Shown: positions 49,863-57,419 of the stretch, one piece after another
How the letters are laid out: the number at the start of each line of letters is the position of its first letter
Position numbering within the stretch: the stretch's first letter is position 1
Program-made: the position numbers and the translations under genes
NCBI GenBank assembly: GCA_048264125.1
Contig: JBLXDM010000004.1
Span: 124,001-188,000, forward strand
Source of the DNA: M1-B18 sp048264125
Lineage (GTDB): Bacteria; Bacillota; Clostridia; Peptostreptococcales; Natronincolaceae
DNA length: 64,000 bases
Direction: 5' to 3'
Notes under the pieces: generated by a model
Told to the model about the DNA's origin: nothing
What the model saw: only the letters and a program-made list of their open reading frames with translations
Database searches by the model: none

Positions 49863-51632
49863 TTACTTCTCCTCCAGCTTAACCGCTACACTCAGCTCCT
49901 TCAGCTGCTTTTCCTCAACAACAGATGGCGCGTTTGTCATCGGGTCCTGGGCGTTTTGTGTTTTTGGGAAGGCAATCACCTGACGGATATTGTCCTCCTT
50001 GGCTAAAATCATTGCCAGACGGTCGAAGCCAAAGGCAATTCCACCATGGGGAGGTGTGCCATATTTGAAGGCCTCCAGCAGGAAGCCAAACTTATCCCAT
50101 GCCTCCTCATCGCTGAAGCCAAGGGCCCTAAACATCCTCTGCTGTAGCTCTGAGGAATGGATTCTAATGCTGCCGCCACCTATCTCATAGCCGTTTATTA
50201 CAATATCATAGGCCTTTGCTCTTGCCTTTTCAGGTGCTGTCTCCAAAAGCTCCAAATCCTCATCCATTGGGGAGGTGAAGGGGTGATGCTTTGCTACGTA
50301 TCTATTTTCCTCTTCGTCATATTCAAACAATGGGAATTCTGTAACCCAAAGGGCCTTGAAATCATTTTTGTCTATCAGCTCAAGTCGCTTTGCCATCTCA
50401 TTTCTTAAATGCCCCAAAGAATCAAATACTACAGAATCCTTATCGGCGGCAAAGAGTAAAAGGTCTCCCTTTTCAACATTGGCCGTTTCCAGTATTGCAG
50501 CCATCTCCTCCTCCGTAAAGAATTTTGCAATCGGTGAGGTTACACCCTCTTCCGTTACCTTTATCCAGGCTAAGCCCTTTGCACCATAGGTTTTTGCGTA
50601 TTCCTCAAGGCTTGTTATATCCTTTCTACTGAAGCGATCGCCATAGCCCTTTACATTTATAGCCCTTACAGAGCCACCATTTTCAATAGCAGAGGTAAAG
50701 ACCTTAAAGCCGCAGCTCTTAACCAGCTCCGATAGGTTGATCAGCTCAAAGCCGTAGCGTATATCTGGCTTGTCAGAGCCATAGCGCTCCATAGCCTCCT
50801 GATAGGAAAGCCTAGGCAATGGCAGCTGTAGATCTAAGTTGAGAATTTCCTTAAAGACTTTTTGCGTAAGCCTTTCATTTATTTCGATAACGTCCTCGGC
50901 ATCAACAAAGGACATTTCACAGTCTATTTGAGTGAACTCAGGCTGTCTATCTGCCCTTAAATCCTCATCCCTATAGCATTTTACGATTTGGAAGTATCTA
51001 TCCATGCCGGAAACCATTAGCAGCTGCTTAAAGAGCTGAGGAGATTGTGGTAGAGCATAAAATTTGCCAGGGTTTACTCTGCTGGGCACAAGATAGTCCC
51101 TAGCTCCCTCAGGCGTCGGCTTTGTCAGCACTGGTGTTTCTACCTCGATGAAGCCCTCAGCGGCTAAAAACTCCCTGACTATTCTAGAGGTTTCATGGCG
51201 TATCATTAGGTTTTTCTGCATAGAAGGCTTTCTAAGGTCCAGATATCTATACTTTAAACGAAGATTTTCATTAACATCATCATCATCCTTGATATAAATA
51301 GGCGGTGTCTCCGATTTATTTAAAATCTGAAGGGTTTCTGCAAAAATTTCTATTTCACCGGTTGGTAGATTTGGATTTACCGACTGACGCTGGTGTACCT
51401 TACCTACAGCAGCAATGACATATTCAGAGCCAAGCTCAGAGGCCATATTAAAGGCATCCAGGGAAATATCCTTATCGAATACAATTTGCACGATCCCTGT
51501 ACGATCCCTTAGGTCTACAAATATAAGCCCTCCTAAATCCCTTCTTTTTTGAACCCAGCCCATCAGTGTTGCGGTTTCGCCGATATTGCTTTTATTCAAG
51601 CTGCCGGCCATATGGGACCTTTTTAACTTCAT
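49863..51632 (-). CDS. aspS: Aspartate--tRNA ligase
   Basis: Charges tRNA-Asp. 589 residues with the bacterial-type architecture: N-terminal OB anticodon-binding domain (about 1-105), catalytic domain with FIEVETPVLTKPTPEGARDY, the inserted GAD domain (about 290-420), then GGGSIRIHSSELQQRMF and GIAFGFDRLAM as class II motif 3. ARDYLVPSR and ALPQSPQLFKQLLMV are AspRS-specific. Regulated by an Asp T-box leader. The usual upstream neighbour hisS is absent. Confidence 0.97.
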   Translation of the reverse strand: MKLKRSHMAGSLNKSNIGETATLMGWVQKRRDLGGLIFVDLRDRTGIVQIVFDKDISLDAFNMASELGSEYVIAAVGKVHQRQSVNPNLPTGEIEIFAETLQILNKSETPPIYIKDDDDVNENLRLKYRYLDLRKPSMQKNLMIRHETSRIVREFLAAEGFIEVETPVLTKPTPEGARDYLVPSRVNPGKFYALPQSPQLFKQLLMVSGMDRYFQIVKCYRDEDLRADRQPEFTQIDCEMSFVDAEDVIEINERLTQKVFKEILNLDLQLPLPRLSYQEAMERYGSDKPDIRYGFELINLSELVKSCGFKVFTSAIENGGSVRAINVKGYGDRFSRKDITSLEEYAKTYGAKGLAWIKVTEEGVTSPIAKFFTEEEMAAILETANVEKGDLLLFAADKDSVVFDSLGHLRNEMAKRLELIDKNDFKALWVTEFPLFEYDEEENRYVAKHHPFTSPMDEDLELLETAPEKARAKAYDIVINGYEIGGGSIRIHSSELQQRMFRALGFSDEEAWDKFGFLLEAFKYGTPPHGGIAFGFDRLAMILAKEDNIRQVIAFPKTQNAQDPMTNAPSVVEEKQLKELSVAVKLEEK

Positions 51633-51670
51633 AAAAATTCCTCCTCTTGTATTTACATAATATATTTTTT

Positions 51671-51928
51671 CAAAAAAATAAAAAGCTCCTATCCCTAATA
51701 AACTAAAGGGACGAGAGCTTTATTTTCCCGCGGTACCACCCTGATTGGATTTGTTAAATCCCACTCTACCCTTAACGCAGGCTCACGGACCCTCCTACTA
51801 TTGTTCAGAGGATAAACTCCTAGATGTCTTCGGTAATCCCTTTCATATCGAGCTTCCACCCTCCTCGACTCGCTAAAATGAGTAAAATACCTACTCCTTC
51901 TATTCAAAGTATCTTAAAGTATATAATT
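51671..51928 (-). ncRNA. T-box riboswitch, aspartate specific, upstream of aspS
   Basis: Minus strand contains the T-box AGGGTGGTACCGCGGG (complement of 51727-51742), a terminator AAAGCTC.TCCCT / AGGGA.GAGCTTTTT with a T run (51681-51721), and a Stem I with GAA-GAC near its 3' side; GAC (51826-51828) is the Asp codon in the expected specifier position. Assigned to Asp both by codon and by the gene it precedes. Confidence 0.88.
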
Positions 51929-51934
51929 GGTAAT

Positions 51935-51963
51935 ATTATAAGATTATTTCTTGATTTTGTCAA
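51935..51963 (-). promoter_or_regulatory. Sigma-A promoter of the aspS T-box transcript
   Basis: Minus strand TTGACA (complement of 51958-51963), 17-bp spacer, TATAAT (complement of 51935-51940), exact consensus; the -35 overlaps the hemZ stop region. Confidence 0.85.
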
Positions 51964-53435
51964 TCCTTTAGATAGTCCTTTTTTCTCTCCACCATTTCCT
52001 CTACCCTTTGGAGATAATGCTCCAAATTCTTAACATTTGGCACCCTCTCCAAGCGATTTTCCCTTGGATATACCATTTTGGAGACGCCCCCTGCCCCAAA
52101 GGCTAGTATCGTCTGCTTTTCCTCCATTATCTGGATATTATATATGCCCTCGTAGCCTGGCTTGCAATAGCCTATATTCTCCAGATGCCCCAGCATATGC
52201 TTTTGTCTGTACATATAGTAGGGCTTCAAGCCCATCCTCTTTGCATAGTCCTGGGTTATAGCCAGCATATTTACTATTGTTTCCTCTTCCTTCAGCGCAT
52301 ATTCATGGGATTTTTCCTTGAGCCTTGATGCTTTTTTTATGGCAAGGGTATGAACCGTCAGGTTCTCCGGCTCCAGCCCTATTATCTCCTCCATGGTATT
52401 GCAGACCATTGCCTCATCCTCTCCGGGAAGACCAACGATTAAATCCATATTGATATTGTCAAAGCCTGCCTCCCGTGCCAACAGAAAGGCCCTTTTTAAA
52501 TCCGCCACCGAATGGCTTCTGCCTATCTCTACAAGGGTGCAATCATTCATGGTCTGGGGATTTATGGAGAGCCTAGTAACCCCTCTTGCCTTTAATAGCT
52601 TTAGCTTGTCCGAATCTATAGTATCCGGTCTTCCAGCCTCCACCGTCAGCTCCTTCAGCTGCTTAAGGTCAAAGGAGCTCTCCAACAGGTCAAAAATCCT
52701 TGTAAAGCCCTCTAATGACAATGTAGTTGGGGTGCCTCCCCCGATATATATGGTCTCTATAGCCTTGCCCCGCTGTCTGACAAGCTCTGCAGTCATCCTG
52801 AGCTCCTTGCACAGAGCATCAACATAGTCCTCCATAAGATGCCCCCATTGCTGCATGGGGTTTGAGGGAAAAGAGCAATAGACACATCTTGTGGGGCAAA
52901 AGGGTATGCTAATATATAGGCTTATCAGCTCCTCATTTATCGGGTAAACGAAGCTATGCTCTGTTTTTGCCACCGTCATCAGCAGCTCTGCCTTGTCGGG
53001 GGCTATTAAATATTCACTTTGCAGCAGCTGTAAAATATCGTAGTGGCTATAGCCCTCCTCTAGAAGCTCATGTACTATCTTCGTTGGGCGTATGCCTGTC
53101 AGTACACCCCAGGGCAATGCCACAGCCTTAATATCTGACAGCAGCCTTAAGGTCACTCGCTTTAGCAGCTGCTTGCTCTTTTTTTTGATAAAGAGGGAGG
53201 ATTCATTGGTAATTACGTATGCCTCAAGCCCTCGTTTATTCTGTCCATCAATTGAGATTTCGACCTCAGCCTGCAGTATTCCTGATGTCACGGTTAGCCT
53301 TGTCATTATGTAGCTATCCTTAAGCGCCTGCTGCTGGTCAGCAATATGCTGAAGCTCCTCTGCCGGAAAAAACAGCTTGAGGAGCTCCATTATTTCGTAG
53401 GTATAATCATGCCCCACACAATAAACCTTTACCAT
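51960..53435 (-). CDS. hemZ: Coproporphyrinogen III oxidase-like radical SAM protein HemZ
   Basis: A 491-residue protein of the HemZ/HemN family. I chose the ATG at 53435 (MVKVYCVGHDY) with GGGAG upstream. Residues about 175-195 hold the radical-SAM cluster motif in PFCPTRCVYCSFPSN (CxxxCxxC), then IYIGGGTPTTLS and NINMDLIVGLPGED. HemZ proteins are anaerobic coproporphyrinogen oxidase-like; in many clostridia their real role is uncertain because heme is not made. Member of the rel-dtd-MBL-hemZ string. Confidence 0.9.
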   Translation of the reverse strand: MVKVYCVGHDYTYEIMELLKLFFPAEELQHIADQQQALKDSYIMTRLTVTSGILQAEVEISIDGQNKRGLEAYVITNESSLFIKKKSKQLLKRVTLRLLSDIKAVALPWGVLTGIRPTKIVHELLEEGYSHYDILQLLQSEYLIAPDKAELLMTVAKTEHSFVYPINEELISLYISIPFCPTRCVYCSFPSNPMQQWGHLMEDYVDALCKELRMTAELVRQRGKAIETIYIGGGTPTTLSLEGFTRIFDLLESSFDLKQLKELTVEAGRPDTIDSDKLKLLKARGVTRLSINPQTMNDCTLVEIGRSHSVADLKRAFLLAREAGFDNINMDLIVGLPGEDEAMVCNTMEEIIGLEPENLTVHTLAIKKASRLKEKSHEYALKEEETIVNMLAITQDYAKRMGLKPYYMYRQKHMLGHLENIGYCKPGYEGIYNIQIMEEKQTILAFGAGGVSKMVYPRENRLERVPNVKNLEHYLQRVEEMVERKKDYLKD

Positions 53436-53521
53436 TAGACTAACTCCCATCATAAATCTCTTTTAATTACCTGACCCTGCGACTGAATAAAGCCGGGGCT
53501 CAAGCGAAGCTGCTGAGCTAT

Positions 53522-53563
53522 TCCCGGAATAGTGTAGGTTTATTTTTACCTGATTTTCCGGGA
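53522..53563 (-). other. Structured intergenic element between MBL and hemZ genes
   Basis: TCCCGGAA (53522-53529) pairs with TTCCGGGA (53556-53563), with TAGGT/ACCT pairing inside. It lies between two minus-strand genes of one string and could be an mRNA processing or pausing hairpin. No U run follows. Confidence 0.5.
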
Positions 53564-53576
53564 GTATACCTCTCAG

Positions 53577-54197
53577 CTACCTGATATATCTATTTGTTAG
53601 CTTTTCTATTCCGATTCGAGATGCAGGACCATGTCCAGGAAGCACCAAAATATCATCCTCCAAAACAAATAGCCTTTTCTTTATAGCCTTCACCAGCTGA
53701 TTATGATCTCCGCCCTCCAGGTCCGTCCGGCCTATGGAGTTGGAGAACAATGTATCTCCAGTAAAAAGCAGCTTATCCACCAGTATACATATGCCTCCCG
53801 GTGAATGGCCTGGGGTATGGATAATTCTGAGGCTGGCGTTACCTAAAGGAAGGAGGTCTCCATCCTTTAGCAAATTATCTGTTGTTAGCTCCACCTCCGG
53901 CATTGCCATATGAGCGGAGTAGTTGATATTTTTATTTTGTAGTATATATAAATCCTTTTTATGTACATAGAGCGGTGCCTTTGTCATAGCCTGCAGCTCC
54001 GCCACACCGCCGATATGGTCACCATGGGCATGGGTCAATATGATGTAGGCCAGCTCAAACCCATTTTCCTCCAAAACCTTCATAATTTTATCGGCATCAC
54101 CACCGGGATCAATAACCGCAGCTTTTCCGGATTGATCATCACCCACAACATAGCAATTAACTGATAATATACCTGCTGGAATTTTTTCTAAAAACAT
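53577..54197 (-). CDS. MBL-fold metallo-hydrolase (GloB-like)
   Basis: A 206-residue metallo-beta-lactamase-fold hydrolase. THAHGDHIGGV is the zinc motif HxHxDH, with HTPGHSPGGICI and FTGDTLF giving the second metal ligands, as in glyoxalase-II-like hydrolases. Conserved partner of rel and dtd in clostridia. The substrate is unknown; hydroxyacylglutathione is unlikely in an organism without glutathione. 11 bp after dtd. Confidence 0.88.
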   Translation of the reverse strand: MFLEKIPAGILSVNCYVVGDDQSGKAAVIDPGGDADKIMKVLEENGFELAYIILTHAHGDHIGGVAELQAMTKAPLYVHKKDLYILQNKNINYSAHMAMPEVELTTDNLLKDGDLLPLGNASLRIIHTPGHSPGGICILVDKLLFTGDTLFSNSIGRTDLEGGDHNQLVKAIKKRLFVLEDDILVLPGHGPASRIGIEKLTNRYIR

Positions 54198-54208
54198 AGC
54201 TTACCCTC

Positions 54209-54658
54209 CTAGAAGCATTTTTTGCTGTCCACCAGCATAGTTATTGGACCATCGTTGACGGAATGCACATACATGTGGGCTTGGAAAACTCCTGTTGCCA
54301 CCTCAACCCCAAGCTCCTGACAGCCCTTTATAAATTCCTTGTAAAGGCTGTCGGCTACCTCCGGCTTAGCCGCCTCTGTAAAATTTGGTCTTCTGCCCTT
54401 TCTGCAATCCCCCAGCAGAGTAAATTGAGAAACCACCAAAATTTTTCCACCAACATCCATCAGAGAAAGATTCATTTTCTCCTCCTGATCCATAAATATC
54501 CTTAGATTTGTCAGCTTTTCTACCATATACTTTACGTCCTGAAGGGTATCCCCCTCCTGAACACCTAAATAAACCAATAGACCGCTATCTATTGCTCCTG
54601 TTACCTCATCATTGACTACGACCTTGCCATCTGTAATTTTTTGCACGACTGCTCTCAT
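54209..54658 (-). CDS. dtd: D-aminoacyl-tRNA deacylase
   Basis: Removes D-amino acids (and glycine) wrongly attached to tRNA. 149 residues: MRAVVQKITDGKV, the catalytic SQFTLLGD and the C-terminal NDGPITMLVD, which is the usual NxGPVT motif. Tightly placed between the Rel enzyme and the MBL hydrolase. Confidence 0.96.
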   Translation of the reverse strand: MRAVVQKITDGKVVVNDEVTGAIDSGLLVYLGVQEGDTLQDVKYMVEKLTNLRIFMDQEEKMNLSLMDVGGKILVVSQFTLLGDCRKGRRPNFTEAAKPEVADSLYKEFIKGCQELGVEVATGVFQAHMYVHSVNDGPITMLVDSKKCF

Positions 54659-54670
54659 ATTGCCCTCCTC

Positions 54671-56860
54671 CTAGGTGATAACCCTGTGAACATCAAAGGT
54701 CCCCTTAAGATTCCTAAATTTTTGCATCAGCTTGTCTAATTCATCTATATCATTAATTTCAATGGTTAGATTTAAAATTGCCATTCTCTCCTTGTTGGTT
54801 CTGGCATTCAGGGCATTTACCGTATGCTTAGAATCGCTCAGTATCTTGGTGATCTCCGACAATAGACCCTTTCTGTCGGCGGCCCTAATTTGAATCTCAG
54901 CCTGGAAGGCCAGTGGCTTCGAGGTATCCCATTCAACATCTATCAGCCTATCGGCGGCCTCGGTGGCGTCCAACAGATTAGGACAGTCCTTTCTGTGTAC
55001 CGAAACACCCCTGCCTCTGGTTATATAGCCGACGATCTCATCACCGGGCACAGGATTGCAGCAGCGTGAAAATCGCACCATAATATTATCTATACCCTTG
55101 ACGGTAACCCCTTGGCTTTGCTTATTGGACCTACTTTTATTTTCGTAATTCTTCTGCTGTAGCTGGGTATCCTTCTCTGCTAGCTCTGGAGAAACCTCCT
55201 TTTTGACAGCTTCCTTTTTGACAACCTCTTTTATTTTGGGAAGAATTTGTGTGAGGGTAATGCCGCCATAGCCCACAGCAGCATATAAATCCTCCTCGCT
55301 GCTGAGGCCTAAACGCTTGGCTATAGATATCAAGAGCTTTGGATTTAATGCCTCCGACATCGTAAAGCCCTGTCGTCGTACCTCCCGCTCAAGGGTCTCT
55401 CTTCCCTTTTCAACGTTTTCCTCCCTACGCTCCTTCTTGAACCATTGCTTAATCTTGGTTTTAGCCTGGGAGCTCTTAACTATCTTCAGCCAGTCTCGGC
55501 TGGGACCATTACTGTTGGAGGAGGTTAAAACCTCAATGATATTTCCATTCTTCAGCTTATAATCCAGTGGGACGATTCTTCCGTCAACCTTGGCTCCAAC
55601 ACATTTATTTCCCACGTCGGAGTGGATTTTATAGGCAAAGTCCACCGGGGTAGAGCCAGCCGGCAGATTAATAACTGCCCCCTTTGGGGTAAATACGAAA
55701 ACCTCGTTGGTAAATAAATCCACCTTCAAGGATTCCATAAATTCCTTTGAATCGTTGGTCTCCTTCTCCAGCTCCATCATTTGACCAAGCCAGGAAAGCT
55801 TGTCATTGAAGCCAAAGTGGCTGTCGAGGGTTTTACCCTCCTTGTATTTCCAATGGGCAGCAATACCGTATTCGGCAATTTGATGCATTTCAAAGGTTCT
55901 TATTTGAATCTCTACAGGCTCCCCCTTCGGCCCTATAATTGTCGTATGAAGGGATTGATACATATTTGCCTTAGGCATGGCGATATAGTCCTTAAAACGC
56001 CCGGGAATAGGCTTCCATAGTGTATGGACTACTCCTAGTACCCCATAGCAATCCTTTATGGAATCCACTATTACACGAACCGCAAGAAAATCAAATATTT
56101 CATCAAAGGTTTTATTTTGATATACCATTTTTCTGTATATGCTGTAGAAATGCTTTGGACGGCCCGATATATCTCCCTCCATGCTGAATTCCAGCATCTT
56201 CTTTCTTAGCTGGCTCATAACCTCATTTATAAAGGCCTCACGATCATTTCTCTTGATGGCAACCTTTTCCACCAGCTCGTAATAGCCCTCGGGATCGATA
56301 TATCTAAGGCATAAATCCTCCAGCTCCCATTTAATCCTTGAAATACCCAGACGATGAGCTATAGGCGCATATATCTCCAGAGTTTCCATAGATATCTCCC
56401 GCTTTTTATCGTCGCTTTGGTATTTTAAGGTTCTCATATTGTGCAGGCGGTCAGCAAGCTTTATAAGTATTACCCTGATATCCTTTGCCATTGCAACGAA
56501 CATCTTCCGGAAATTCTCAGCCTGTCGCTCCTCCTTTGATTGAAAGTTCAGCCTAGTCAGCTTTGTAACACCCTCAACCAGCTCAACAATTTCCTCGCCA
56601 AACTCGTTCTTCAGCTTATTATAATCATATGCCGTATCCTCAAGGACATCATGTAAAAGGGCAGCAGCAACAGTACTGCTGTCCAGCTTTAATTCTATAA
56701 GAATTTTTGCTACTTCTACAGGATGAATAAAATACCTTTCTCCTGATTTTCTATATTGCCCCTGATGCGCATTTTCTGCAAAATTGTAAGCCCTTATGAT
56801 AAGCTCGACATCACATAGAGGGTTATTCTCTTCTATCATAGCTATTAAATTTTCTATCAT
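54671..56860 (-). CDS. rel: Bifunctional (p)ppGpp synthetase/hydrolase Rel
   Basis: Makes and degrades the stringent alarmone. I chose the ATG at 56860 with GAGAGGGTG upstream rather than the TTG at 56884; 729 residues. HD hydrolase about 40-190 (ALLHDVLEDT), synthetase about 225-350 (GRFKDYIAMPKANMYQSLHTT), TGS about 395-455 (VFVFTPKGAVINLPAGSTP), and a C-terminal zinc-finger/ACT end (RCCNPVPGDEIVGYITRG, then AAD-type ACT domain). Both activities are supported by intact motifs. Followed by dtd. Confidence 0.96.
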   Translation of the reverse strand: MIENLIAMIEENNPLCDVELIIRAYNFAENAHQGQYRKSGERYFIHPVEVAKILIELKLDSSTVAAALLHDVLEDTAYDYNKLKNEFGEEIVELVEGVTKLTRLNFQSKEERQAENFRKMFVAMAKDIRVILIKLADRLHNMRTLKYQSDDKKREISMETLEIYAPIAHRLGISRIKWELEDLCLRYIDPEGYYELVEKVAIKRNDREAFINEVMSQLRKKMLEFSMEGDISGRPKHFYSIYRKMVYQNKTFDEIFDFLAVRVIVDSIKDCYGVLGVVHTLWKPIPGRFKDYIAMPKANMYQSLHTTIIGPKGEPVEIQIRTFEMHQIAEYGIAAHWKYKEGKTLDSHFGFNDKLSWLGQMMELEKETNDSKEFMESLKVDLFTNEVFVFTPKGAVINLPAGSTPVDFAYKIHSDVGNKCVGAKVDGRIVPLDYKLKNGNIIEVLTSSNSNGPSRDWLKIVKSSQAKTKIKQWFKKERREENVEKGRETLEREVRRQGFTMSEALNPKLLISIAKRLGLSSEEDLYAAVGYGGITLTQILPKIKEVVKKEAVKKEVSPELAEKDTQLQQKNYENKSRSNKQSQGVTVKGIDNIMVRFSRCCNPVPGDEIVGYITRGRGVSVHRKDCPNLLDATEAADRLIDVEWDTSKPLAFQAEIQIRAADRKGLLSEITKILSDSKHTVNALNARTNKERMAILNLTIEINDIDELDKLMQKFRNLKGTFDVHRVIT

Positions 56861-56898
56861 ACTGTTCACCCTCTCGGAAGCCAAATTATAGGTCTGAA

Positions 56899-57417
56899 TT
56901 AGTCCTCATATCTCACTAAGGCTTGAATACTATAGTCCTTAAGATTTTCTCTTCCATTCAAAAATGCCAGCTCAATTAGGAAGTTCAGTGATACAACCTC
57001 GCCCCCAAGCTTTTCCACCAGCTTTGCCGCTGCCAGCACGGTTCCTCCTGTGGCCAGCAGGTCATCTACAATAGCAACCCTTTGACCGGGCTTTATTGCA
57101 TCCTTATGTATTTCCAGTGCATCGGTTCCATATTCCAGCTCATACTCGTACTTTACAGTTTCCCAAGGCAGCTTTCCCGGCTTTCTTACAGGCACAAAGC
57201 CTACCCCTAGATTAAAGGCCACCGGTGTTCCTACTAAAAAACCTCTAGCCTCCGGTCCAACGATAATGTCAATATTCAAATCCTTTAGTTGCTGGCTAAG
57301 CTGCTGTATAATATATTGTAGTGCCTCTTTATCATTAAAAAGCGGCGTAATATCCTTAAAGCCTATCCCTTCCTTTGGAAAATCTTGAACCTCTCTGATT
57401 TTTTCATGTAAATTCAT
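56899..57417 (-). CDS. apt: Adenine phosphoribosyltransferase
   Basis: Salvages adenine to AMP with PRPP. 172 residues; GPEARGFLVG and the PRPP loop VAIVDDLLATGGTVLAA are intact. It lies between recJ and rel with very short gaps (2 bp to recJ), one operon. Confidence 0.96.
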   Translation of the reverse strand: MNLHEKIREVQDFPKEGIGFKDITPLFNDKEALQYIIQQLSQQLKDLNIDIIVGPEARGFLVGTPVAFNLGVGFVPVRKPGKLPWETVKYEYELEYGTDALEIHKDAIKPGQRVAIVDDLLATGGTVLAAAKLVEKLGGEVVSLNFLIELAFLNGRENLKDYSIQALVRYED

Positions 57418-57419
57418 AT

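Noticed and set aside
51695..51907. 70-residue open frame on the minus strand before aspS
   Set aside because: It lies wholly inside the Asp T-box leader; its Arg-rich translation comes from the conserved RNA.
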